This document shows, one piece after another, positions 16,690 through 24,558 of a stretch of DNA of 64,000 nt. The translations under genes and the position numbers were made by a program. Every line of letters begins with the position of its first letter. The first letter of the stretch is position 1. This DNA comes from Rhodococcus sovatensis (GTDB lineage: Bacteria > Actinomycetota > Actinomycetes > Mycobacteriales > Mycobacteriaceae), in contig NZ_CP147846.1 in NCBI RefSeq assembly GCF_037327425.1, positions 682,001 to 746,000 of the forward strand. The letters run 5' to 3'. Below the pieces are notes generated by a model. That model did not search any database. It was not told where the DNA came from and saw nothing but the letters and a program-made list of their open reading frames with translations.

Positions 16690-17510
16690 GGATGAGATTT
16701 CCACGCTCGAGAGTGGCAGCCGTACTTGTGTTGATGATGGTGACCGTCCCTGCGTGTGAATCGGTCGTAGAGCACGATGATGCTTCGAGGGCGACGTCGA
16801 CGTCGCCTTCATCAGGCTCCGACATATATGAGGTTCCTGATCAACTCCGTGATGCAACAGTGGTGTGGTCCGCAGAACCAGAAGTCGACCTCTTCTCTGT
16901 CGAGGGTACTTTGATCCGCGCCGCCCAAGAATCGATAGTAATAGGAATTACGGTTGGCTTGGACTACACATATCCAGGATTTGCGGTAAGCGGTAGTTAC
17001 ATGGGCGGAGACTCGATATATTCACCCTTCGGATCCGCGACCGGAGATGGCCCTTTTGCAGGATCGGTCCATAGTCGTATCCAACAAGTAATTCCGATTA
17101 GTAACGGCTTCGAGGCGTTGACATGTGTCCTGTCGATTGGACTCGACGTCCTCGAGAACGGCAGGTATTCTCCTTCGCTCCTGACCGGTGTAGCGGGAGG
17201 AGAGCTGCGAATACGCTTCATCCGCAACGACGACCAGACAACAACAGCATCCGCACCCCTACCGCGGCCGTCCATCCCGGGGCCCGAAAAGTTCACTTGG
17301 CAGGCTCCTACCGACAACAGGTTTGTCGGATGGCAGATCGACGGATTTGCTGATGTCGAACCCGCTACGGCTGAAAGTGGTCGATGCGTTCCGTGGGCGA
17401 GATCGCTTTATCCGGACACAGAGCCCATAGCGTCCCGTGAGGCGTATGCCCGGGATAATCCACCCCCAGTCGAGCCGGCCTACCCCGGATGGCCTGACAG
17501 TACAAATTGA
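16686..17510 (+). CDS. Lipoprotein, paralogue 1 (possible ESX-locus surface partner or immunity protein)
   Basis: 274 residues from ATG 16686, overlapping the effector stop. The signal peptide ends in a lipobox VPAC, so Cys near residue 22 is lipidated and the protein anchored outside the membrane. The mature part includes VWSAEPEVDLFS, DYTYPGFAVSG and a C-terminal DNPPPVEPAYPGWPD. It is about half identical to the lipoprotein at 17988-18806. Position directly behind a secreted effector suggests surface immunity or a delivery role; neither is shown. Confidence 0.75.
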   Translation: MRMRFPRSRVAAVLVLMMVTVPACESVVEHDDASRATSTSPSSGSDIYEVPDQLRDATVVWSAEPEVDLFSVEGTLIRAAQESIVIGITVGLDYTYPGFAVSGSYMGGDSIYSPFGSATGDGPFAGSVHSRIQQVIPISNGFEALTCVLSIGLDVLENGRYSPSLLTGVAGGELRIRFIRNDDQTTTASAPLPRPSIPGPEKFTWQAPTDNRFVGWQIDGFADVEPATAESGRCVPWARSLYPDTEPIASREAYARDNPPPVEPAYPGWPDSTN

Positions 17511-17553
17511 TGAGCGCCAGAACAAGAACTGCATTCGGTAGGAGGACGAGCCT

Positions 17554-17991
17554 TTGACCCGCGAAGAACTCGGTGCGAAAGTTCGTCGGTTGCAGCAGGC
17601 CGTAGCCGAGGTCCACGGCCACACTCACCTCGACGGTGTCACAGTTCGGACCGACTCGATCGGTCGACTCACCGAACTGGGAATTGCCGACGATGCTTGG
17701 GCGCGCGGGCCCGAGGCGCTGGCCGAACTGCGCGACGACCCGATCGTTGCTCGCATTGCCGATGCAACCATCGGCAGCGTCTCGGCGCCTGAGACGCACG
17801 TTCCTGTAGCGTCCGATTCACGGTCGCGACAACTCTCACAACCTGATTCGATGTTCCGCGTTCGGCAGACACCAACGCCGCATTCTGTCACGCACCGGAT
17901 CGTCGACGAGCGGGACCACACTGCCGACGATTATTTCCATCGCAAATCTCTCGATCCAGAGAACAAGTGGCCGTGGTCGATTTACGGATGA
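17554..17991 (+). CDS. YbaB/EbfC-like protein, shortened copy
   Basis: 145 residues from a TTG start at 17554 with AGGAGG upstream. The N-terminal coiled segment MTREELGAKVRRLQQAVAEV and the beta-strand GVTVRTDSIGRLTEL resemble YbaB-fold DNA-associated proteins that also occur in ESX loci. Compared with the copy at 18849 it lacks 23 internal residues; the missing 69 bases are bounded by TGGCCGA direct repeats, so slippage or recombination removed them. The loss falls in the long helix expected for dimerisation. The stop overlaps the next lipoprotein start. Confidence 0.7.
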   Translation: MTREELGAKVRRLQQAVAEVHGHTHLDGVTVRTDSIGRLTELGIADDAWARGPEALAELRDDPIVARIADATIGSVSAPETHVPVASDSRSRQLSQPDSMFRVRQTPTPHSVTHRIVDERDHTADDYFHRKSLDPENKWPWSIYG

Positions 17992-18806
17992 AACTACCTA
18001 ATCGGACTCATGCACTCGCTGCCGCACTGGTGGTGCTGGCGTCAACGACAGCCTGCGATTCTGTCGCTGAAGTCGACGTACCGCGAGCTACTTCTTCGGA
18101 ACAGAGCTGGCCAGCCACCGAGGTTTACGGAGTACCGGATCAAATTCGTGACGCCACGATGGTCTGGTCTGCGGAGCCAGGAGTCGATCTGTTCTCTACG
18201 GAGGCCACCTTGACTCGTGCCGCTCACGAGTCATTCTCTATTGGGTTGATGTTGGGCCTCGATTACACGTATCAGGGCTTTGCAGCGAGTTCGAAAATTG
18301 CTGGCGGCGGGAGGCTTTACGGGGGGTTCGAGGATGACACCGGGCGAGGTCCGTTCGTAGGGACAATTCACGGTCTAATCCAACGCATCATTCCAACCGA
18401 CTCAGGCTTCGATGTCATTTCGTGCATGCTCTCCGTCGGCCTTGACATGGAGGTGGACGGCAAATACAGCCCGTCGGGGCTCGCGGGCGGGGAGGGAGCC
18501 GAACTGCGCTCCAGGTTCATTCGCACCGGTGAGCCGGCGAAATCACGAGTGGTGACACAACCATCGCATTCGTCAGGTTCGGATGATCACCATTGGCAGG
18601 CGCCCACGGACAACCAGTTCATCGGTTGGGAAATCGACGGTTTTACCGACAGGGATCCGTCCACGTCAGGGTCTGGCCGATGCACCACGTGGGCACGATC
18701 GCTATATCCGGACACAACCGCAGTGGTCCCTCGTGATGCGTACGCCAGGGACAACCCACCACCGGTCCAGCCGGCCTACCCCGGATGGCCCGACAACAGC
18801 AATTGA
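17988..18806 (+). CDS. Lipoprotein, paralogue 2
   Basis: 272 residues from ATG 17988, overlapping the previous stop. Lipobox TTAC follows a hydrophobic signal. The whole chain aligns with the lipoprotein at 16686: VYGVPDQIRDATMVWSAEPG, LDYTYQGF and a shared C-terminus YARDNPPPVQPAYPGWPD. Together with the following YbaB-like gene it forms the second unit of a tandem duplication. Function is unknown; surface exposure is inferred from the lipobox. Confidence 0.75.
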   Translation: MKLPNRTHALAAALVVLASTTACDSVAEVDVPRATSSEQSWPATEVYGVPDQIRDATMVWSAEPGVDLFSTEATLTRAAHESFSIGLMLGLDYTYQGFAASSKIAGGGRLYGGFEDDTGRGPFVGTIHGLIQRIIPTDSGFDVISCMLSVGLDMEVDGKYSPSGLAGGEGAELRSRFIRTGEPAKSRVVTQPSHSSGSDDHHWQAPTDNQFIGWEIDGFTDRDPSTSGSGRCTTWARSLYPDTTAVVPRDAYARDNPPPVQPAYPGWPDNSN

Positions 18807-18848
18807 ATTGGCGCAAAACAACATCGTGCTCGTTGGGAGGAAGAACCT

Positions 18849-19301
18849 TTGACCCGCGAAGAACTCGGCGCGAAAGTGCGTCGACTGCAACAGGCCGTAG
18901 CCGAGGTCCACGGCCACACTCACCTCGACGGTGTCACAGTTCGGACCGACTCGAACGGTCGACTCACCGAACTGGGAATTGCCCACGATGCGTGGGCGCG
19001 CGGGCCCGAGGCGCTGGCCGACCTGATCACGCGCGTCTGTCGCGATACTGCGCAGGAAGTACAGATTCGATCGACCGCGATCATGGCCGAACTGCGCGAC
19101 GACCCGATCGTTGCTCGCATTGCCGATGCAACCATCGACAGCGTCTCGGCGCCTGAGACGCACGTTCCAGTGACGTCCGATCCACGGTCGCGGGAACTCT
19201 CACAACCTTATTCGATGTTCCCCGCTGAGCAGATACCAACGCCGGACTCTGTCGACCGCCCAGTGGACGACTACTTCCACCGGAAATCGTGGTTGGAGTA
19301 G
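18849..19301 (+). CDS. YbaB/EbfC-like protein, full-length copy
   Basis: 150 residues from TTG 18849 with GGAGGAAG upstream. It is nearly identical to the 17554 copy over the first 60 residues but keeps the helix LITRVCRDTAQEVQIRST that the other copy has lost. This is therefore likely the functional version. The C-terminal tail YFHRKSWLE is variable. It is three bases ahead of the next gene. Confidence 0.72.
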   Translation: MTREELGAKVRRLQQAVAEVHGHTHLDGVTVRTDSNGRLTELGIAHDAWARGPEALADLITRVCRDTAQEVQIRSTAIMAELRDDPIVARIADATIDSVSAPETHVPVTSDPRSRELSQPYSMFPAEQIPTPDSVDRPVDDYFHRKSWLE

Positions 19302-19304
19302 CCA

Positions 19305-19889
19305 GTGAAGGTCGACGTCGAGGCCACCATCTCCGTCTGCACTGCTCTGGAACACGCGAACCTTGTGGCCGCCGACGTCTCCGAACGTGTGCGAAGGCGC
19401 GTCTCGGACCTGGAGCAGCTCTTGCCCGAGACCACTACCGGTCGAGTCGAGGCCACTGACGATGGTGGATTTTCGTGGACTCCGGACTATCAGGCGATGA
19501 CGGCCGGTGTCACTGTCGGTGCGGCGTCTGATGTTACGGGTTATGGATTGAGGACTGCCGCCGCAGCATCATCGGACGAGCTTGCCCACACGATCGGGCG
19601 TCTACTCGGGCCTGCCGGCGCGGTACTGGGAACGATCCCGGCCATCGCGAACGACATCGAAGGTGGAATGGACCCGACGAAAGCGATTGTCACCGAGTCC
19701 GCTGGCACGGTGGTCGGCGTGGTAGCGGGCACCGCGATGGGGTCTATCGCATCGGCCGCCGTAGCGGGGTCCACAATCGGGAGTGTGGTACCAGGCGCAG
19801 GAACAGCAGTGGGTCTGATCGTTGGCGTCGGAGTGGGGGCTTTGATGGCGTACGGTGTGCCCAAAGTCGGGCAATGGCTGTGGGACTAG
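19305..19889 (+). CDS. Small protein with glycine-rich C-terminal membrane region
   Basis: 194 residues from GTG 19305. The N-terminal half is helical and soluble (VEATISVCTALEHANLVAAD). The C-terminal half has Gly/Ala zipper-like hydrophobic runs (VVGVVAGTAMGSIASAAVAG, AVGLIVGVGVGALMAYG) typical of membrane-inserting or pore-like segments. The gene is in the ESX locus operon, so a secreted pore-type effector is possible, but the evidence is compositional only. Confidence 0.65.
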   Translation: MKVDVEATISVCTALEHANLVAADVSERVRRRVSDLEQLLPETTTGRVEATDDGGFSWTPDYQAMTAGVTVGAASDVTGYGLRTAAAASSDELAHTIGRLLGPAGAVLGTIPAIANDIEGGMDPTKAIVTESAGTVVGVVAGTAMGSIASAAVAGSTIGSVVPGAGTAVGLIVGVGVGALMAYGVPKVGQWLWD

Positions 19890-19893
19890 GACA

Positions 19894-20775
19894 ATGAACG
19901 ACGAGAGCGTGAGCCGCGAGGCTGTAGAATCGCGCGCTGTATGGCCTCAGCGATTCGATCCGAAGTACCTAATTATCGCGCTGGTGTCGGCCGGCTGTGC
20001 CGTAGGAGGACTGGCTTTCGCATGGTCTGCGGGTAGCAGCACAGGCCTTATCGGTTTCAGCGGCTTCGGTGCCGTATGTCTGGGGCTGGCTTGGTTGGCC
20101 GTTCGGCAGGCAGGTTTCCGGTGGATCAAGCTGTCACGCAGGGTTGTCCCCTGCGTGCACCCCGAGTTCGGCTGCGGCGTACGGATCGGGCCAGAGTCTC
20201 TGGCCCTTCGAGTATTGATCGCGACGTTGGGCGCATGCGCGGTGTCAGTGGTAGTTGCGGTCCTCCTCGGGCAAGATTCGTTGCTACCCGAGCTACGTGA
20301 GGTGTTGCCGAATACGTTGTTTGCCGGTGTGTGTGGGGTGGCCATGGGAGCAATAGCCCTGCTGTTATTGCTTTTCCGGCCGTCCACAGGTCTCGAGATC
20401 TATCAGGATGTTGTCATCCGGACGGTTGGCCAATCGCGGGTCGTGCGTATCGGAAGCGATATGACCCTGCGATGGGACTCGATCACGGACGTCGCAGACG
20501 AAGTTCGATTGAATCACGTCGGATTGTGGACAACTCGCGAGCCGTTGATACGACTTGTGAGCAGTGGGCCCGTTCCGACAGAGGGCAGACTCGGTTGGGA
20601 CACTGATGACTACGTGCAACTGCCTGTGAGCTGGATGGCGGCGGAACCGAATACGGTCCTCGCAGTGTTACGGGCGATGGTGGGTAACAACGAGGAGCGA
20701 CGAGAAATTCTGTCGCACGACCCGAAAGAAGTGTTCACCCCTCCGTCGTTGCAGGTGAGACTACGAGGTGCTTAG
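19894..20775 (+). CDS. Integral membrane protein of unknown function
   Basis: 293 residues from ATG 19894. Four hydrophobic helices are visible in the first half (YLIIALVSAGCAVGGLAFAW, a second at FSGFGAVCLGLAWLAV, then two around LIATLGACAVSVVVAVLL and AGVCGVAMGAIALLLLL). A cytosolic or external domain of about 130 residues follows, with a PH-like look (IRTVGQSRVVRIGSDMTLRWDS). It closes the co-oriented ESX gene row and could help membrane docking. I recognise no family. Confidence 0.65.
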   Translation: MNDESVSREAVESRAVWPQRFDPKYLIIALVSAGCAVGGLAFAWSAGSSTGLIGFSGFGAVCLGLAWLAVRQAGFRWIKLSRRVVPCVHPEFGCGVRIGPESLALRVLIATLGACAVSVVVAVLLGQDSLLPELREVLPNTLFAGVCGVAMGAIALLLLLFRPSTGLEIYQDVVIRTVGQSRVVRIGSDMTLRWDSITDVADEVRLNHVGLWTTREPLIRLVSSGPVPTEGRLGWDTDDYVQLPVSWMAAEPNTVLAVLRAMVGNNEERREILSHDPKEVFTPPSLQVRLRGA

Positions 20776-20835
20776 CGTGTCGGTCTGACTTCGTACTCGG
20801 ATCTTACTCGGTTTGAGGCACAATGTCATTCATGT

Positions 20836-20930
20836 GTGACGCTCAGGTCCGGGCGGTGCCGCGTGGCCGGTAATTTCGACGGTCGCCTTCGGGAAGAGGC
20901 GATGCAATGGTTGACGCTTCGACTCCACGG
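20836..20930 (+). pseudogene. 5' fragment of a duplicated HNH endonuclease gene
   Basis: The frame reads GRCRVAGNFDGRLREEAMQW, matching the N-terminus of the HNH protein at 10505 (VRCRVVGDLDTRLRDAAMNW). After about 30 codons homology stops and the frame runs into unrelated sequence. No HNH domain follows, so this is a truncated copy. Confidence 0.65.
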
Positions 20931-21367
20931 CCCGTTCCGTCGCCTCGCGCGGTACACCCGACTGCGGCGGTCATCAGGAGCACCGCAACCAGCAGTCAAC
21001 TCTTGGGAAACGTTGATTTCAATGGCTTCTCCGGACCGCTCGCTGCAAGCCGAAACTACCCAACTGTCCGGGGCCTCAGGGTTGAGGCTCTTGAACTTCG
21101 TCGGCACCCCGTCGTCCGTCTAACCCGGTGAAACTGGCGCGGCGGCGACAGAATGGCCTGCGGAGGCGGAGCCTCAGTGGTCGGTGACGGGATTGGCTTG
21201 ATGATCGGCAAGCGCCCAGGTGTAACGGGCTTGGCAGAGCCGCGATCTATCTCCCGATGCTTCCGCTGCGACCGCGCGCGGAGATCTCGAAAGTGTGGAG
21301 AATAATCATGTTCGGCGAGTCTCTCCGTAATGCCAGCCCCTTCGTCCGTGGACGCGTCGTGTGATCT
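20931..21367. other. Gene-poor stretch after the HNH fragment
   Basis: Two short plus-strand frames are open to about 21131 but have no family or RBS support. An ATG at 21308 begins a short frame that stops at 21362-21364 and is in phase with the lipoprotein at 21368 (see findings). Confidence 0.4.
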
Positions 21368-21805
21368 GTGAGCATCGCGGCTGCGGGGGTGGCGATGGCG
21401 GGCGTCGTCGCAGCATGTGGGTCCGCGGGCGAACCTTCGGTGGCGCGTGAGGCGTCGACAGTAGCTGCGACCGCAACGACTGAAGCAACCACAACGACGC
21501 CGACAACAACGGTGCCTCCGGCCGCGCTCGCGCCGGAACCGCCCGTTGTCGCCGCACCGGAGGTCGTCGCTGCGCCCGTGCTGATGCCGCCGGTGGTGTG
21601 TATGAACTTGCAGGCTGCTCAGAATCTGATTCAGGATGCGGGAGTGTTCTTCTCACGTAGCGAAGACGCGACCGGTGCCGGCCGCGCGCAGATCAACGAT
21701 TCGAACTGGATCGTCGTCGATCAGACTCCGGGCGTCGGCGTTCCGATCGAAGAGGGCGACGCCGTACTCTCTGTCGTCAAAATCGATGAGCCCAACAACT
21801 GCTGA
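21368..21805 (+). CDS. PASTA-domain lipoprotein
   Basis: 145 residues from GTG 21368. A hydrophobic signal ends in lipobox VAAC, then a Thr/Pro/Ala-rich linker and a single PASTA-like module (MNLQAAQNLIQDAG, then VVDQTPGVGVPIEEGD). PASTA domains bind peptidoglycan or muropeptides, so this protein is likely anchored outside the membrane. The signal lacks the usual basic n-region; an in-phase ATG 60 bases upstream would supply it but an in-frame TGA intervenes. The 3' end overlaps the antisense immunity-like gene by 153 bases. Confidence 0.68.
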   Translation: MSIAAAGVAMAGVVAACGSAGEPSVAREASTVAATATTEATTTTPTTTVPPAALAPEPPVVAAPEVVAAPVLMPPVVCMNLQAAQNLIQDAGVFFSRSEDATGAGRAQINDSNWIVVDQTPGVGVPIEEGDAVLSVVKIDEPNNC

Positions 21806-22546
21806 CGCGTTTCGGCGGAGACGGCCGAAGAGCCGCTCGACTTCGTGAACCCCGGCTTCCACGGATGGCGTTGTGCCCGCGGCCAGAATGGCTCTGGCCT
21901 GCTGCAAGATCGGTGCACGCCCGCAGCCTGGCAGTTCGCGGAGCCTGGTGGCGGTGCTGAAGGTGTCGGGGTCATCGATTCGCTCCCCGAATTCGCTCAA
22001 CACCGCCAATATCCCAGACCGTCCGCCGTGGGTTGCCCGCGATTCAGTCGCAGATATTTGCACAACGATGTCGACGTCGTGCAGCATCTCGATCAGTCGC
22101 TGTTCGATCACGGGGTTTGGTAGCCACTTGGCCATCAAGAACGCCGCGCGGTCTCGCATGTCCCAATCTTCCAAATGAGATGCGGCGAGCAATGATTCGA
22201 CGGTGTCGTCGATCTCGGTAGCTCCGGCGATACGGAACAAGCATCGCATCGCCTCTCTAGCGCACACTCGCAACGTCGCCTCGTCGATTTGGTGGGGGTC
22301 GTCTGGGTCCCTCAACCGTTCGTCGAGGACGAGTGCGTCGACCTCACAGAACAAGTAGTTGATCGCTCTGGACACCCGATCATCCAACAAGCCTGGGTAG
22401 TACTCTACGAGCTGGAGATATCGCGTTTCGAAGTCCTGCGCCGAGATTCGTTCATCGACGAAGGCTCGGATCAACGGGATGAACACCGCACTCTGTGCGC
22501 TGGCTGTCTCTGCGCTGGCCGTCTTTGGTCGTCTCCGCAATGGCAT
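21653..22546 (-). CDS. Colicin-D-type immunity domain protein with HEAT-like extension
   Basis: 297 residues. Residues about 18-105 repeat the colicin-immunity pattern of the 12340 protein (FIPLIRAFVDERISAQDFET, YLFCEVDAL). The middle has HEAT-like helical repeats (WDMRDRAAFLMAKWLPNPVIE). The final 50 residues run antisense through the PASTA gene and look unlike a domain, so the native stop may have been lost. A second immunity-type gene this close to the ESX locus points to toxin-immunity turnover. No cognate toxin is adjacent. Confidence 0.65.
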   Translation of the reverse strand: MPLRRRPKTASAETASAQSAVFIPLIRAFVDERISAQDFETRYLQLVEYYPGLLDDRVSRAINYLFCEVDALVLDERLRDPDDPHQIDEATLRVCAREAMRCLFRIAGATEIDDTVESLLAASHLEDWDMRDRAAFLMAKWLPNPVIEQRLIEMLHDVDIVVQISATESRATHGGRSGILAVLSEFGERIDDPDTFSTATRLRELPGCGRAPILQQARAILAAGTTPSVEAGVHEVERLFGRLRRNASAVVGLIDFDDREYGVALFDRNADARSLIDDDPVRIVDLRAAGTGRVFAT

Positions 22547-22613
22547 AAGGTTGCGCAGCGCTTCCCATGCAGCGTTCGGACAGATGTCGTCCCCAATGTT
22601 CTGGTCATCCTCA

Positions 22614-22832
22614 TCAGATACTTGGACGCATCAGATAACTGGTTGGTTCCACAGTCAGAACTTGGACTTCGAATGCTGTGACTGACGACAGCTTCGTCGC
22701 TGCGGCATCGAACCGATAGTCCAGAGTGCGACCGACGCGGGGATCCCTGGAAAGGCGATTGGTTGACGGCGGCGGAGGGCGGCGTCCCTCCAAGGGCCGC
22801 AGGGTGAGCACGTGCATTTCTGCGACCAACAT
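22614..22832 (-). CDS. Possible small hypothetical protein
   Basis: A 72-codon frame from ATG 22832 contains RVGRTLDYRFDAAATKLSSV and VQVLTVEPTSYLM. It lies upstream of and co-oriented with the immunity-domain gene. There is no clear RBS or family, so this is a weak call; the rest of 22547-22974 shows nothing else. Confidence 0.3.
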   Translation of the reverse strand: MLVAEMHVLTLRPLEGRRPPPPSTNRLSRDPRVGRTLDYRFDAAATKLSSVTAFEVQVLTVEPTSYLMRPSI

Positions 22833-22974
22833 CCGTTGCCGCGATACTCGAGCACGTGTTCAAGTGACCCCTTCTCACCTGCAACGCAACCGAACCGTCT
22901 GCGAGGGGCGTGACTTTGTGCAACCGTGGAGAGGCGGTTGGCGATCCGAACACGGTGGAGCAATAGGAGTGCCG

Positions 22975-23931
22975 GTGAATGATTCTCTCGGACACAGGAA
23001 GAGTTTCTTCGTACTGTGGGATGGCAGCTCGGAGGGCTTGGATCCCGACGAACGCCAGACAATGATCGACGCGACGACCGACGGAAAGCTGCACGACAGC
23101 TCGTGGAGTTTCGGTCGCGGATACGGCGATCCACGTGCGGGTGATCGAATAATCCTGCTGCGCACAAGCAAGCTGGGAGGCGTCGTCGCCAGCGCCGTCA
23201 TTTCCAAGGACGGTGTCGTGATGGACGACCACTGGACCGGAACTGAAAAGCGAACCGCCTACATCGACGTCGCCTGGGACGTCATGATCGGTGACGAGGA
23301 TCTGCTGACGATCGATGAGCTACGCCACGCCATGCCGGACTTCAAGTTTCCAGTACTCGGATCCGGCAGGCGCATCCACGACCCCTCAGCAGCGTCGCTC
23401 GACAACCGCTGGGGTCAGCACGTCGACGAACTCGGTCGGCGGAGCCAGAATCCGTGGTTGGGTGGTCGACCTCAGTCCCGACAGCAACGGGTATCCCGTC
23501 GAATTCCATTGCAGCGAAAGATGACCCCGGCCTACGATGTGGAATCATTCGCTTCCTACCGCGCGCGCCGCGCCGAATCGGATCTGGTCGACCGTTTCGT
23601 TGCGGGATTACGTCCCGAGAGGTTGGATCTGAGCGGCTGTCAGCTGCAGGTCGAGGGTGTGAATCGGCCGTTGTTGGTGGACCTGTTAGATCACACGAAC
23701 AACGTTCTCTACAAGGCCAAGGCGTCGGCGTCACGAGAGGCCGTTCGTATGGCGTTGGGACACCTGCTGGATTACCGCCGACACATCGAGACGAAGCCAT
23801 CGACATGCATGCTCCTGCCCGAGCGACCGGCTGACGATTTGATCGACCTCTTACGTGAGTACAGCGTCGGTTGCGTCTACGAGAAGTCGAACGGGTTCGA
23901 AGTCGAGCTGAAGCCAGAGGTCGTGGCATGA
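22975..23931 (+). CDS. EVE/PUA-like plus REase-fold protein, candidate modified-DNA restriction factor
   Basis: 318 residues from GTG 22975 with AGGAG upstream. Residues about 5-120 (FFVLWDGSSEG, AGDRIILLRTSKLGGVV) look like an EVE/PUA-like domain that binds modified bases. The C-terminal third (REAVRMALGHLLDYRRHI, LLPERPADDLIDLL) matches a restriction-endonuclease-like module common in actinobacteria. In that family the core is usually an E-x-K in a V-E-A-K context; here it reads YKAKAS, so the Glu is replaced by Lys. It overlaps the next gene by ATGA. Confidence 0.7.
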   Translation: MNDSLGHRKSFFVLWDGSSEGLDPDERQTMIDATTDGKLHDSSWSFGRGYGDPRAGDRIILLRTSKLGGVVASAVISKDGVVMDDHWTGTEKRTAYIDVAWDVMIGDEDLLTIDELRHAMPDFKFPVLGSGRRIHDPSAASLDNRWGQHVDELGRRSQNPWLGGRPQSRQQRVSRRIPLQRKMTPAYDVESFASYRARRAESDLVDRFVAGLRPERLDLSGCQLQVEGVNRPLLVDLLDHTNNVLYKAKASASREAVRMALGHLLDYRRHIETKPSTCMLLPERPADDLIDLLREYSVGCVYEKSNGFEVELKPEVVA

Positions 23932-24497
23932 GCGGGGTGGATAGCGACGCCATCGGGAGATTGTTGAGAGCACGCGCCGACTACGAAAATGCGGTGTCCG
24001 ACTCGTACGACGAGGTTCTGTTCGACGTAATCTCTCGTGTCGAGTCCGCGCGCAGCATCGGCAAGGCCGACATCGGTGCATTGCTCTTCTGGAAGCGACT
24101 TCGTGCCGATACTCCCTGGGCGATGGCGCTTCATAACTGGCGCGACGCCGACGTCCGAGTCGCCACCAGCACGATGTACATGGCAGCCAACGATCGGTCG
24201 CTGGACGTCCCGACCGCGGCGGGTCGAGCCAGACAGGCGCTGATCGAACTGCCCGGATGCGTCAACGGCGGCGCGTTGCCCTCGGCGCTCATTCTCGCGG
24301 CTGCGCCGAGTCGAATGGCCATCTACGACAAACGGGCGCTCAAGGCGCTCGGGCTCCTCGGCTTGGCCGTCGACACGTCCAACGGGTGGTATCGCGGATA
24401 CATGCAGACCGTGGAGGAGCTTCGGATCGAGGCGCACAATCGGGGGCGAGAACTGGTCTGCCCGCGATGTGGACAAGGCGCTCTTTCAGCTGGGTAA
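23928..24497 (+). CDS. Hypothetical HhH-like partner of the EVE/REase gene
   Basis: 189 residues from ATG 23928, translationally coupled to the gene before it. The stretch LPGCVNGGALPSALILAAAP followed by IYDKRALKALGLLG resembles helix-hairpin-helix DNA glycosylase-like proteins, where an L-P/K-G-x-G hairpin precedes a conserved Asp. A CPRC motif at the C-terminus may be half of a zinc site. Lesion recognition or base-flipping in concert with the upstream nuclease is a reasonable inference. Confidence 0.5.
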   Translation: MSGVDSDAIGRLLRARADYENAVSDSYDEVLFDVISRVESARSIGKADIGALLFWKRLRADTPWAMALHNWRDADVRVATSTMYMAANDRSLDVPTAAGRARQALIELPGCVNGGALPSALILAAAPSRMAIYDKRALKALGLLGLAVDTSNGWYRGYMQTVEELRIEAHNRGRELVCPRCGQGALSAG

Positions 24498-24558
24498 ATG
24501 ATCAGTGTGTCGGGCGTGAGGCTTCGGGCATACTGTCGCCCTGAGCGCCGTCGTCAGT

